The notes beneath the pieces are model-generated. The model did no database searches, was not told where the DNA came from, and saw only the letters and a program-made list of their open reading frames with translations. The position numbers were made by a program, and so were the translations under genes. This document shows, piece by piece, positions 42,580-51,487 of a stretch of 64,000 nt of DNA. Position 1 is the first letter of the stretch, and each line of letters begins with the position of its first letter. This DNA is from Pseudoduganella guangdongensis (GTDB lineage Bacteria > Pseudomonadota > Gammaproteobacteria > Burkholderiales > Burkholderiaceae_D): assembly GCF_009857475.1 (NCBI RefSeq), contig NZ_WWCJ01000027.1:1-64000 (forward strand). The letters are read 5' to 3'.

Positions 42580-45426
42580 TCAATAAATGGTGGCCGGGCG
42601 TTCGGGATCGTGCCGTGGCGCGGTCAACGGCAGGTCCAGGGTGAAGGTCGTGCCGGCGCTGCTGCTGTCGACGGCGATCTGGCCGCCCAGCAGGGAAGTG
42701 ACGATGTTATAACTGATGGACAGGCCCAGGCCCGAACCGCCTTGCCCCAGTTTGGTGGTGAAGAAGGGGTCGAAGATGCGCGTCAGGTTCGCCGGCGCGA
42801 TGCCGCCGCCGTCGTCGCTGAAGACGACCAGCACGCGCCCCTCCGCCGGGGTCGAGGCCACCAGCCGCATCTTGCCGCCTTCGCGCCCGTCGAAGGCGTG
42901 CAGCAGGGCGTTGTTGATCAGGTTCGTGACCACCTGGCCGAAGGGGCCGGGGTAGCTGTCCAGCGCGATGGTGTCCGGCACCTCGTACTCGATCTTGTGG
43001 CAGGCGTTGCGGATGCGGTTCATCACCGTCGCCACGATTTCATGCGTGACCTGGTGCAGGTTGAACATGCGGCGCTGCTCCGTGGTGCGGTCCACGGCCA
43101 CCTGCTTGAAGCTCGACACCAGGTCGGCCGCGCTGTGCAGCCCGCGCATCACCAGGGTGGACGCCTTGCGCGTGTCGTCGATAAAGGCCAGCAGCTCGGA
43201 CTTGCGCAGGCCCGGCCCGTTGATCGCCTGTTCCAGCTCGATGGTCTTCTGCTCCAGCGTGCTGGCGATCAGCAGGCTGTTGCCGATCGGCGTGTTCAAT
43301 TCATGCGCCACGCCCGCCATCAGCGAGCCCAGTGCCGCCAGCTTTTCCTGCGACACCAGCTGCGACTGCGCCTCCTGCAGCTGGCTGTAGGCGTGCGCGT
43401 TGTCCAGCGCGATTGCGCCGTAGGAGCACAGCGTGCGGAAGATCAGGCGTTCGCGCTCGCCGTAGGCATTGGCGTGCATGGCCTGCGCCGTCATCACGCC
43501 CAAGACGCGCTCGCCCACCAGCAGCGGCACGTACAGCGCGCATACGCTGGCCGCCGTGCCGGGCGTCACCGTGTTGTTGCGCTCCGGTGGAATCTGGTCG
43601 ATATACACCTCGCGCCGCTCGCGCAGGCACTGCGCGGTGTAGGCGGTGGGGTGGTCGAGCGGGATGCTGTTGCGCGGCAGGGCGCGCCCGGCCTCCACGC
43701 CGAAGGCGCGTTCCAGCGTGCGCCCGGCCTGGTCCACCAGGTAGACCGCGAAGGTGTTGGCCGACAGCAGGGCGTGCGCGTGCCGGTCCAGCGCCTGGAA
43801 CACGGCGCCGGCGTCGAGGTGGGTGGTGATTTCCTGGCCGATGGCCGACAGGCGCTCCAGCAGCTTGCTGGTCTGCTGCAGCACTTCGGCGCGGCGCGCC
43901 TCCGACATGGCCAGCTCGCGGTGGTGCAGGCCCTCGGCGCGCGCCTGCTCGGTCTGGTGGTGCACCTGCATGGCGATGGCGCGGCTGGTCGCCTCCAGCG
44001 TGTGGGTTTTTTCGCGCGCGGCGCTGGCGGCGGTCGACATTTCGTAGGCGCAGCCGTAGTCGCCCAGGCGCGCATACTCCTCGCCCAGCGCGTCGTACAG
44101 GTCGCCCGGCACGGTGTAGCCCTGGATGGTTTCCGCCGCCGCCAGCGCCTTGTGCAGGTAGTGCAGGCGCGCGTTGGGCGCGCTCATGCCGGGCGGCTGC
44201 GGCAAGGTGCGGTGCTGGCCGTGGATGCGTGCCAGCACGCGCAGCGCGGCGATGTGGTGGAAGGCGTTGTGGTGGCGCGCGGCGCGCTCCACCGCCTGCT
44301 GCGCCATCGCCAGCGCCTCCTGCGGGCGGTCCAGGTAGCACAGGGCATGGGCCTGGCCGCGCAGCGCCACGATCTTGAAGTCGCCCTGCTGCAGCGCTTC
44401 GGCGCGCTCGTTCAGGCGCTGGAAGGCGTCCAGCGCCTCGCCGAAATCCTTCTTGTCCAGGCACAGGTCGCCCAGGTGCTGCAAGGCGATGGCGTAGCTG
44501 CGGCCATTGGCCTGCGGCGCCAGGATCACCAGCGCTTCGCGCAGCAGCTCCTCCGATGCGTCCAGCCGGCCCAGGCGGCGCACGATGTCGGCCGTGTGCA
44601 CCAGGCAGGAGCCGATGCTGCGCGGCCAGCCGGTGGGACGCGCCAGCTCCATGGCGCGCTGCATCCATTCCAGGCCGGAGTGGTGGTCGTTCAGGTGCGA
44701 GAATTTTTCCGCGATGTTGGTGGCGGCGGTGGCGGCGGCGCGCACCTGGCCCGTTTCCAGCGCCGCCTCGTAGCTGCGGATGTAGAAGCCGGCGGCATTG
44801 CCGATATCGCCGGCCTGGCTGGCCGCGATGCCGAAAAAGTCGTTGACCCAGCAATCGACGCCGGGCGCAAAGTCCTGCGCCAGGTCGAAGCGCTTGCCCC
44901 AGCGCTCGCTGGCCGCATGCAGGTCGCGCAGCGCCGCCCAGCGCGCCTGCGCCGCATCGGCGATGGCAGCGCGCTCCTGGTCGCCCGCTGCGTGGGCAGC
45001 GGCGGCGCACGCCTCCAGTTCGGCGTCGCGCAGGGCATGGTTGCCGCGGTCCACCGCGATCCAGGCCCGCAGCCAGTGCGCATCGGCGCGGCCCGCGTGG
45101 CCCGCTGCGCCCTGCTGCGCCTGGAAGGCCTCCAGCGCGCGCGTCGCCAGCGCGGCGGCGGCATCGAGCTCGCCGTCCAGCCAGCGGATCTCGCCGTCCA
45201 CCAGTTGCAGGCGCGCCTCCAGCGCGCTGCGCCCGGCGTCCGGCAAGTGGGCCGAAGGCAGCAGGGCCAGCGCCTCCTGCGCCAGCTGCATGGCACGCTT
45301 GGGCGCGCGCTGGCGCAAGTGCCAGGACAGCGGCAGCAGCAGCGGCAGCCGGGCATTGCCGCGCAGGGGCAGGAGTTCCAGTTCCCACCGCGCTACGGCA
45401 TCGTCGTCGGCATACAGCTGCTGCAT
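42580..45426 (-). CDS. TPR-GAF sensor histidine kinase
   Basis: A 948-residue soluble kinase with no membrane segment or signal. Residues about 1-470 are TPR-like helical repeats rich in Ala/Leu (for example LRDAELEACAAAAHAAGDQE and LDKKDFGEALDAFQRLNERA). A coiled linker follows (about 470-540), then a GAF domain (about 545-690, NTFAVYLVDQAGRTLERAFG). The H-box is LMAGVAHELNTPIGNSL (His near 708), and the ATPase shows VVTNLINNALLHAF, FSDDGGGIAP and GGSGLGLSISYNIV. The architecture matches cytosolic multi-sensor kinases. No response regulator gene is adjacent, so the partner is unknown. Ends 45 nt before argF. Confidence 0.88.
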   Translation of the reverse strand: MQQLYADDDAVARWELELLPLRGNARLPLLLPLSWHLRQRAPKRAMQLAQEALALLPSAHLPDAGRSALEARLQLVDGEIRWLDGELDAAAALATRALEAFQAQQGAAGHAGRADAHWLRAWIAVDRGNHALRDAELEACAAAAHAAGDQERAAIADAAQARWAALRDLHAASERWGKRFDLAQDFAPGVDCWVNDFFGIAASQAGDIGNAAGFYIRSYEAALETGQVRAAATAATNIAEKFSHLNDHHSGLEWMQRAMELARPTGWPRSIGSCLVHTADIVRRLGRLDASEELLREALVILAPQANGRSYAIALQHLGDLCLDKKDFGEALDAFQRLNERAEALQQGDFKIVALRGQAHALCYLDRPQEALAMAQQAVERAARHHNAFHHIAALRVLARIHGQHRTLPQPPGMSAPNARLHYLHKALAAAETIQGYTVPGDLYDALGEEYARLGDYGCAYEMSTAASAAREKTHTLEATSRAIAMQVHHQTEQARAEGLHHRELAMSEARRAEVLQQTSKLLERLSAIGQEITTHLDAGAVFQALDRHAHALLSANTFAVYLVDQAGRTLERAFGVEAGRALPRNSIPLDHPTAYTAQCLRERREVYIDQIPPERNNTVTPGTAASVCALYVPLLVGERVLGVMTAQAMHANAYGERERLIFRTLCSYGAIALDNAHAYSQLQEAQSQLVSQEKLAALGSLMAGVAHELNTPIGNSLLIASTLEQKTIELEQAINGPGLRKSELLAFIDDTRKASTLVMRGLHSAADLVSSFKQVAVDRTTEQRRMFNLHQVTHEIVATVMNRIRNACHKIEYEVPDTIALDSYPGPFGQVVTNLINNALLHAFDGREGGKMRLVASTPAEGRVLVVFSDDGGGIAPANLTRIFDPFFTTKLGQGGSGLGLSISYNIVTSLLGGQIAVDSSSAGTTFTLDLPLTAPRHDPERPATIY

Positions 45427-45436
45427 GGTGCTCCTG

Positions 45437-46336
45437 TTAATAAAGGGTTTGCGACGACTCGTGCAGCAACTGGCCGTACAGCGTGTGGCGCATTTTGGCG
45501 ATCTTGCCTTGCCCCACCGCGTCCAGCACCGCGCATTGCGGCTCGCTCAGGTGGCGGCAGTTGTAGAAGCGGCAGTTGCCCAGGTAGGGCTGGAAATCGC
45601 GGAAAGCCCGCTCCAGCATGCCCTCGCTCAGGTGGTACAGGCCGAACTCCTGGAAGCCCGGCGAATCGATCACGCTCGAATCCGGCCCCACGTGGTACAG
45701 GCGGGTGAAGGTGGTGGTGTGCTTGCCCGTATCCAGCGCCTCGCTGATTTCGCGCGTGGCGATATCGGCGTCCGGCACCAGGATGTTGATCAGCGACGAT
45801 TTGCCCATGCCGGACTGGCCGATCAGGATCGAGGAATGGCCCTGCAGCAGCGGCGCCAGCGTAGCCCCGGTCTGCTCCGGCTGGCCGGTGGCCGACACTT
45901 CGATCACCTCATAGCCCATGGCCGAATAGACCTGCAGGCGCTTGCGCGCATGCTCCAGCATCTCCGTCACGTCCACCTTGTTCAGCAGCAGGCGCACATG
46001 GATGCCGGCCGCCTCCGCCGCCACCAGGGCGCGCGACACCAGGTCGTCCGAGAAGCTTGGTTCGGTCGCCACCACGATGAACAGCTGGTCGACGTTGGCC
46101 GCCAGCAGTTTGGACTTGTACTGGTCGGAGCGGTACAGCAGCGTCTTGCGCTCCTGGATCTTGTCGATCACCGCCTGGTCGGGCGAGGTCAGGGTCAGGT
46201 CCACCAGGTCGCCCACCGCGACGTTGGTCTTCTTGCCGCGCGTGACGCACTGCAGGCGCAGGCCGTCCGCCTCCGCCAGATAGTGGCGCCCGTGGGCCGC
46301 GATGATGGTGCCGGTGCGTTTATCCCCCTTGCTCAT
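45437..46336 (-). CDS. rsgA: Ribosome small-subunit GTPase RsgA
   Basis: ATG 46336 overlaps the phhB stop (ATGA), giving 299 residues. An N-terminal OB-fold (about 1-70) precedes the circularly permuted GTPase, where G4 (LLNKVDVTE) comes before G1 (GQSGMGKSSL) and G3 (IDSPGFQEF). The C terminus has the zinc knuckle CRFYNCRHLSEPQC. It acts in late maturation of the 30S subunit. The histidine kinase gene follows after 10 nt. Confidence 0.95.
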   Translation of the reverse strand: MSKGDKRTGTIIAAHGRHYLAEADGLRLQCVTRGKKTNVAVGDLVDLTLTSPDQAVIDKIQERKTLLYRSDQYKSKLLAANVDQLFIVVATEPSFSDDLVSRALVAAEAAGIHVRLLLNKVDVTEMLEHARKRLQVYSAMGYEVIEVSATGQPEQTGATLAPLLQGHSSILIGQSGMGKSSLINILVPDADIATREISEALDTGKHTTTFTRLYHVGPDSSVIDSPGFQEFGLYHLSEGMLERAFRDFQPYLGNCRFYNCRHLSEPQCAVLDAVGQGKIAKMRHTLYGQLLHESSQTLY

Positions 46337-46686
46337 GCCTGGCCCAATGCATCGGCCTTGGCGGCGCAAATGAAATCGTTGATCGACAAACCGTTCACCG
46401 AATGCGTGTCATAGCGCACCTGGCAGGTCTTGTAGCTCACCACCAGTTCCGGGTGGTGATCCTCGCGGTGCGAGATGAAGGCCAGCGCATTCACGAAGGC
46501 CATGGTCTCGTAATAATTGTTGAAGCCGAAGGTGTTCACCAGCTTGCCGCTGGCCATGCTCCAGCCATCGAGCAACTGCACCAGGCGCAGCGCCTCGGGG
46601 GCGTCCAGCGCGGTGCTCTGGTGGCTGCAGCGCAGGGCGCGCAGGTCGGCTGCGGAAAGGATATGGGATGTCATTGGCGCATTCAT
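46333..46686 (-). CDS. phhB: 4a-hydroxytetrahydrobiopterin dehydratase (pterin-4a-carbinolamine dehydratase)
   Basis: A 117-residue protein with the family signature SHREDHHPELVVSYKTCQVR around residue 75, in which the HxxxHHPE-type histidines form the pterin site, and THSVNGLSINDFICAA at the end. It recycles the oxidised pterin cofactor after aromatic amino-acid hydroxylation. MNAPMTSHIL offers a second start at Met5. Its ATG overlaps the M48 peptidase stop and its stop overlaps rsgA, so three genes are translationally coupled. No phenylalanine hydroxylase gene is present here. Confidence 0.92.
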   Translation of the reverse strand: MNAPMTSHILSAADLRALRCSHQSTALDAPEALRLVQLLDGWSMASGKLVNTFGFNNYYETMAFVNALAFISHREDHHPELVVSYKTCQVRYDTHSVNGLSINDFICAAKADALGQA

Positions 46687-47954
46687 TGGGATATCGCCAG
46701 GTTAAGTTGACGAATCCGCACGCTGGCGGGAGGGTGCGAATCGTAGAAGGCCGAATGCAGCGGGTCCGGCGTCAGGGTCGACGCATTATCCTCATACATC
46801 TTGACCAGCGCCGACACCAGGTCGCGCGCATCGGTGTGTTTGGCGGCGAATGCATCCGCCTCGAATTCATGCTTGCGCGAGCTGAGCGAAGTCAGCGGGC
46901 CAAACAGGAACGTGAAGACCGGCAGAGCCAACATGAACAGGATCAGGGCCAGCGCATCATTCGACTGGCCCGGCACGATGATCGGGTTCACGCCCAGGCC
47001 GGTGTAGAACCACAGCTGGGTTTTCAGGTAGCCCAGCAAAGCCAGGAAGCCCAGCGACAGCGCGAACATCACCACGATGCGCTTGACGATGTGTTTCAGC
47101 TTGAAGTGGCCCAGTTCATGCGCCAGCACCGCCTCCACCTCCTGCGGCGCGAGCGACGACACCAGGGTGTCGTAAAACACGATGCGTTTGGCCGCGCCGA
47201 AGCCGGAGAAGTAGGCATTGCCATGCGCGCTGCGCTTCGAACCGTCCATCACGAACAGCCCCTTGGAAGCGAAGCCCACGCGCGCCATCAGGCCCTCGAT
47301 GCGCTGCTTCAGCGATTCATCCGCCAGCGGCGTGAATTTGTTGAACAGCGGCGCGATCAGGTTAGGGTAGAGCGCCATCACCAGCAGCTGGAAACCGCAC
47401 CACACGAACCAGGCATACAGCCACCACAGCGAACCGGATTTCTCCATCAGCACCAGGATCACCCACACCAGCGGCAGGCCGAGGGCCGCGCCCAGGCCGA
47501 CGCCTTTCACCAGGTCGAAGAAGAACAGGCGCTTGCTCATCTTGTTAAAGCCGAAGCGCTCCTCCAGCGTGAACTGGCGGTAGTAATCAAGGGGCAGGTC
47601 GAGCAGGCCCGAGACCACGCCGAACGCCACCACCAGGCCAAGCTGGTACGCCATGCCGCCGCCGGTGGCGTTAAACACCGTCACGGACAGCCACTGCAGG
47701 CCGCCCAGCAAGGTAAAGCCCACCAGCACCGCGCCCGACACCAGCATGCCGACGATGCCCAGCTTGGTGCGCGCCACGGTGTAATCGGCCGCCTTCTGGT
47801 GCGCCGCAAGGGGAATTTTTTCCGCGAACTCGGCCGGCACAGCGGCGCGGTGTTGCATCACATGGCGGATATGGCGCGAGGCAAGCCAAAAGCGCACAAT
47901 CAAGGTTAGTGCCAAAAAGGCAATGAATAAAAACGAAAACGCGTGTGATGACAT
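46683..47954 (-). CDS. M48-family (Ste24-like) membrane metallopeptidase
   Basis: A 423-residue membrane protein with about six to seven hydrophobic segments and the zinc motif HELGHFKLKH (about residue 280). Ste24-type features include LPLDYYRQFTLEERFGFNKMS before the core and SRKHEFEADAFAAKHTDA after it, where Glu supplies the third zinc ligand. Bacterial relatives act in membrane-protein quality control and peptide cleavage; prenyl processing is not expected. It is first in the coupled M48-phhB-rsgA unit and divergent from orn. Confidence 0.9.
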   Translation of the reverse strand: MSSHAFSFLFIAFLALTLIVRFWLASRHIRHVMQHRAAVPAEFAEKIPLAAHQKAADYTVARTKLGIVGMLVSGAVLVGFTLLGGLQWLSVTVFNATGGGMAYQLGLVVAFGVVSGLLDLPLDYYRQFTLEERFGFNKMSKRLFFFDLVKGVGLGAALGLPLVWVILVLMEKSGSLWWLYAWFVWCGFQLLVMALYPNLIAPLFNKFTPLADESLKQRIEGLMARVGFASKGLFVMDGSKRSAHGNAYFSGFGAAKRIVFYDTLVSSLAPQEVEAVLAHELGHFKLKHIVKRIVVMFALSLGFLALLGYLKTQLWFYTGLGVNPIIVPGQSNDALALILFMLALPVFTFLFGPLTSLSSRKHEFEADAFAAKHTDARDLVSALVKMYEDNASTLTPDPLHSAFYDSHPPASVRIRQLNLAISQ

Positions 47955-47974
47955 TCTATGCCTGTGAGAAAATG

Positions 47975-47988
47975 GCAGATTAATCTGC
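47975..47988. promoter_or_regulatory. Perfect 14-bp palindrome in the M48/orn divergent region
   Basis: GCAGATTAATCTGC lies midway in the 57-nt gap between two divergent starts. It has the size and symmetry of a dimer-bound operator. On the plus strand it stands just upstream of TATAGA (47999-48004), a possible orn -10. Confidence 0.4.
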
Positions 47989-48011
47989 TTTAAATTGCTA
48001 TAGAGAGAATT

Positions 48012-48599
48012 ATGTCACAAGCGAACGACACCCCAGTAAGCCCCGCCAACCAGCAGCGCCCGAACGAGATGAACCTGGTGTGGGTCGACATGGAAATGAC
48101 CGGCCTGGAACCGGACACCGACCGCATTATCGAAGTGGCAATGATCGTCACCGACATGCACCTGAACGTGGTGGCCGAAGGCCCGGTGCTGGTGATCCAC
48201 CAGTCGGATGAGACGCTGGACAAGATGGACGCCTGGAACAAAGGCACGCACGGCCGCTCCGGCCTGATCGACCGCGTCAAAGCCTCCACCGTGAGTGAAG
48301 AGCAAGCCGAAGCCGAATTCCTGGCCTTCATGCGCCAATGGGTTCCGAAAGGCAAAGCGCCAATGTGCGGCAACACCATCGGCCAGGACCGCCGCTTCAT
48401 GGTCAAGTACATGCCGAAGCTGGAAGCGTTCTTCCACTACCGCAATATCGACGTCTCCACCCTGAAAGAACTCGGCCGCCGCTGGAAGCCGGAAATGGTC
48501 GCCGGCTTCAAGAAAGCGCAAAAGCACACCGCGCTCGCCGACATCATCGAATCGATCGAAGAGCTCAAGTACTACCGCGAGCACTTCATCAAACTGTAA
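48012..48599 (+). CDS. orn: Oligoribonuclease
   Basis: A 195-residue DEDDh 3'-5' exonuclease: first acidic motif VWVDMEMTGLEPDTD, second in MCGNTIGQDRRFM, third HTALADIIESIEELKYY with the catalytic His. The usual Orn core begins at Met20; the first 19 residues (QANDTPVSPANQQRPNE) form a short polar extension. Orn degrades RNA dinucleotides, including pGpG from cyclic-di-GMP turnover. A long palindrome starts 9 nt after its stop. Confidence 0.96.
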   Translation: MSQANDTPVSPANQQRPNEMNLVWVDMEMTGLEPDTDRIIEVAMIVTDMHLNVVAEGPVLVIHQSDETLDKMDAWNKGTHGRSGLIDRVKASTVSEEQAEAEFLAFMRQWVPKGKAPMCGNTIGQDRRFMVKYMPKLEAFFHYRNIDVSTLKELGRRWKPEMVAGFKKAQKHTALADIIESIEELKYYREHFIKL

Positions 48600-48607
48600 C
48601 TCCCGAG

Positions 48608-48696
48608 TAAATGTCCACCTTGGGGTCAGGAAGAAAAGTGGACATTTTCGTGAGGGAAATGTCCACTTTTCTTCCTGACCCCAGGGTGGACATTTA
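48608..48696. repeat. Nested 89-bp palindrome between orn and the DUF3526 permease gene
   Basis: Each arm of about 40 nt holds AAATGTCCACC, TGGGGTCAGGAAGAAAAG and TGGACATTT; the arms match with one mismatch around a 9-nt centre TCGTGAGGG. Each arm is itself bounded by AAATGTCCAC and GTGGACATTT, so the 10-mer occurs four times in alternating orientation. Both flanking genes end here (convergent), which fits a bidirectional terminator. The GGGGTCAGG core is shared with the elements at 28732 and 55128. Confidence 0.92.
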
Positions 48697-48701
48697 TTGC
48701 A

Positions 48702-50054
48702 TCAACTGCAACGGGCGGTGCGGCGCATCCCGAGCAGGAGGGTGGCGGCGGCGAGTGCGGCCAATGCCAGCACCAGCGGCCAGGGCGGGCGGCCGGCGGC
48801 GCTGGCGGGCTGGTAGCTTGGCAGCTTGGCAAACTCTCCCGGGCCGAACGGGCGCTCGTCGAACACATAGGGGTAGAAGTGCTGGCGCACTTGGCCGTGG
48901 AAGGCGCTGATGCGGTCCATGTAGGCCAGGCGCGCTTCCAGGTCGGTCCCGGCCAGCCGGTGCAACAGCACCTGCACATTCACCCCCGCCAGCAGCAGGC
49001 CTGCGCGGCGCGTCCACTCTTCCCGCGACCATAAGGAATCCCGGTATTGCGCGGCTTGCGCGGCCACCGCGTCGTCGCCTGCCTGGTGCATGGCGTAGTA
49101 CCACTTCCAGTGGAAGCCTTCCGGCAGCGGCGGCGTGTCCTTCCACTCGGGGTGGCTGCGGAAGAAGCTCTGCATCGTTTCCTCCTTCGGCTTGTCCCAT
49201 GCGGTGTGTACGGCCTGGCGCTGGGCCAGCGCGAGCTCGGCGCCTTGGGCGACGGGCAGGGCGCGTTCCAGCGCGGCGTTGACGCCGGTCGGCAGCACCA
49301 GTGCCAGCAGCACGAAGGCGGCCAGCAGCACGGCGGCGCCGGCGGCTGCCGTGCGCGCGACGGCGGCGCCCCAGGCGGCCAGGCCGCACCAGAAGGCGAG
49401 GTACAGCGCGGCGGCTGCGGCCAGCATGGCGCTTTCGCCAACCGCGGCGCCGGACAGCAGCGCGCCCGCCAGCAGCGGCAGCAGCAGCGCGGCGCCGACC
49501 AGGGCCAGGCGCAGCAGCACGCGCCGGCGCCATAGCGCTCCCGGCGTCGCTGGCAGGGAGGACAGCAAACGCAGTCGTCCCGCTTCGCGTTCGCCGCTCA
49601 CCATATCGTGCATCAGCGCGATGATGAACAGCGGCGCGACATACACCAGCACAAAGGCGAAGTCGAAACGCCCCGGCGCGGCCAGTTCGGGATTGAAGGC
49701 CTCCGACTCATAGAGCTGCGCCTGCAGGCCGAGCGCGCGCACCTGCAGTGCGTAAGGCTGCACATCGCGCTGGCCGATGGCGGCGAAAGCCAGCGGCGCG
49801 GGCGGGTCGATGGTCAGGTGCGGCACGTAGTAGGCGGTGAGGCCGGCCTCGGCGTCGGGCGCCTGGCGCGCGGTGCGCTCGGCAATGTCCTTGGCCTGCA
49901 CGGCGACAATGCGCTGCAGCGCGGCGTTCTGTTCGGCCACGGTGCGCATGCCGCTCCACACCGACAATGCCGACAGCAACAGCAGCAGCACCAGCGCGGC
50001 CAGCGCCGGGCGTGAGCGCAGCAACAGCAGTAGTTCGAATTTCAGGTTCTTCAT
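48702..50054 (-). CDS. DUF3526-family ABC-2 type permease (second)
   Basis: ATG 50054 overlaps the upstream permease stop (TGATG), giving 450 residues. A first membrane helix (LALVLLLLLSALSVWSG type, about 17-36) is followed by a large outside loop (about 37-130) and a bundle of five further helices (for example GAALLLPLLAGALLSGAAV, LYLAFWCGLAAWGAAVART, AAVLLAAFVLLALVLPTGVN), another loop with the repeated HPEWKDTPPLPEGFHWKWYY, and a last helix. This is the DUF3526 layout with two extracytoplasmic loops. It likely works with the paired permease and the ATPase as an ABC exporter or metal-handling transporter. Confidence 0.8.
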   Translation of the reverse strand: MKNLKFELLLLLRSRPALAALVLLLLLSALSVWSGMRTVAEQNAALQRIVAVQAKDIAERTARQAPDAEAGLTAYYVPHLTIDPPAPLAFAAIGQRDVQPYALQVRALGLQAQLYESEAFNPELAAPGRFDFAFVLVYVAPLFIIALMHDMVSGEREAGRLRLLSSLPATPGALWRRRVLLRLALVGAALLLPLLAGALLSGAAVGESAMLAAAAALYLAFWCGLAAWGAAVARTAAAGAAVLLAAFVLLALVLPTGVNAALERALPVAQGAELALAQRQAVHTAWDKPKEETMQSFFRSHPEWKDTPPLPEGFHWKWYYAMHQAGDDAVAAQAAQYRDSLWSREEWTRRAGLLLAGVNVQVLLHRLAGTDLEARLAYMDRISAFHGQVRQHFYPYVFDERPFGPGEFAKLPSYQPASAAGRPPWPLVLALAALAAATLLLGMRRTARCS

Positions 50055-51487
50055 CAAATATTCCTTTCCATGCGACGTGCGGCCCAGGCGGCGGCCAGCA
50101 TGATGGCCGCCAGCCAGCCGGCCAGGATGCCCAGCGCCGGCCAGGCGTGGCGGGTGACGGTGGCTTCCAGCGGAGATTGCGGGTGCTGGTAGCGCGGCAA
50201 AGCGCGCCAGTAGTCGGCGGAGATGCGCTGCGCGCGGTCGTCGTGGTACTTCACTTTTTCCGCGTGCAGCCGGTTCAGCGCCTGGATCAGGCGGTAGCGG
50301 TAGTCCTCACCGGCCAGCAGGAAGCGTTCGTGCGCGGCGCGGTCGGTGTCGGCCAGCGCGGCGGACATGCTGCGCAAGGCCAGCACGGGCACCGCCAGCG
50401 CCGCCGTTTGCAGCACGCGCCCCTGCGCCGATTGCAGGGCGAAGTCGCGCTGCATGCTGGCCAGGAACTGCTCGCTGGTCAGGCGCTCGCCTTCCTCGAT
50501 CACCAGGCCTTTGTAGTTGACCGGCAGGTCTTCCACCTTGCTCACGCCATAGCGCTTCAGCACACTGTCGCGGAAGCTCTTGAAATAGGGATCGTCCGGA
50601 TTATGGCTGTCGCCGATGCGCGCCAGCTCGGCGTGGATGACGGCCTCCATCTCGATCCGGGTCGGGCGCGGCACCATGCCGGCCGCCATATCGGGCAACA
50701 CGCGCGGCAGCAGGATCACGGCCAGCGCCCACAGGCCGACCAGCAACAGCAGGGCGTCGCGCGCGCGCCGCGCCAGTGCCGACACCAGCACCGCAATGCA
50801 GGACCAGAGCAGCAGGTAGGCCGCGTAGCCGGCCGCCAGCCAGGCCGCCGCGACACCAAGCCCCGGCTGCAGCGCGGCGATGCTGCCCAGGGCCAGCAGC
50901 GCCGGCGCCGCCAGCAGCAGGGCCAGCGTGCCGTGTGCGGCCAGCTTGCCTGCCACCAGGGCCGCGCCGCTGACGCCGTGCGCCAGCATCAGTCGCAGCT
51001 GGCCGCCTTCGCGTTCACGCGCCAGCGCGCCGAATGCCAGGAACAGCAGCAGCAAGGGCGCCAGCACCTGCAGCACGAAGGCCGGCGTCAGCTGGCCAAA
51101 GCGCAGCAGCAGCGAGGACTGGCCGGCGTCGCTGAAATTGGCGCTGTTCTGGCGATGGCCTTCCAGGTACAGCGTGCTGCCGGTGAACGGCGCCACGCCG
51201 AAGTCGAAGAAGGCGAGCGCCGTCAGGGGGCGGAACACGTAGTGCCCGTAGTGCACCACGCGGTGCGGATGGCGGTCCGGCTGGCTGTTCCACTGCGCGT
51301 CGGCGCTTTGCTGCAGGCGCTGGCGCTGGATTTCCACGCTGTGCGCGCGCTCCAGGCTGACGAAGACGGCGGCCAGCGTCAGCACCAGCAGCAGGGCGGC
51401 GGCGGCCAGCGCCACCTTGCTGCGCCGCATTGCGCGCCATTCGCCGAGTGCCACGCGCCAGACGCTAGCGAAGAAGCGGGCCGTCAT
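50054..51487 (-). CDS. DUF3526-family ABC-2 type permease (first)
   Basis: A 477-residue paralogue of the following permease: N-terminal helix (VALAAAALLLVLTLAAVFVS), large outside loop, helix cluster (LAPLLLLFLAFGALARERE; LALLLAAPALLALGSIAAL; LLLWSCIAVLVSALARRARD), second loop with NPDDPYFKSFRDSVLKRYGV, and a final helix (ALGILAGWLAAIMLAAAWAA). REREGGQLRLMLAHGVSG marks the coupling region to the ATPase. The ATG overlaps the ATPase stop by 4 nt. Two DUF3526 genes next to one NatA-type ATPase is the usual family arrangement. Confidence 0.8.
   Translation of the reverse strand: MTARFFASVWRVALGEWRAMRRSKVALAAAALLLVLTLAAVFVSLERAHSVEIQRQRLQQSADAQWNSQPDRHPHRVVHYGHYVFRPLTALAFFDFGVAPFTGSTLYLEGHRQNSANFSDAGQSSLLLRFGQLTPAFVLQVLAPLLLLFLAFGALAREREGGQLRLMLAHGVSGAALVAGKLAAHGTLALLLAAPALLALGSIAALQPGLGVAAAWLAAGYAAYLLLWSCIAVLVSALARRARDALLLLVGLWALAVILLPRVLPDMAAGMVPRPTRIEMEAVIHAELARIGDSHNPDDPYFKSFRDSVLKRYGVSKVEDLPVNYKGLVIEEGERLTSEQFLASMQRDFALQSAQGRVLQTAALAVPVLALRSMSAALADTDRAAHERFLLAGEDYRYRLIQALNRLHAEKVKYHDDRAQRISADYWRALPRYQHPQSPLEATVTRHAWPALGILAGWLAAIMLAAAWAARRMERNI

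Noticed and set aside
41653..45708. Very long plus-strand open frame (over 1,300 codons) opposite argF and the histidine kinase
   Set aside because: It spans two well-supported minus-strand genes in the antisense third-position phase typical of GC-rich DNA, and its product is His/Arg/Gln/Val-rich with no motif.
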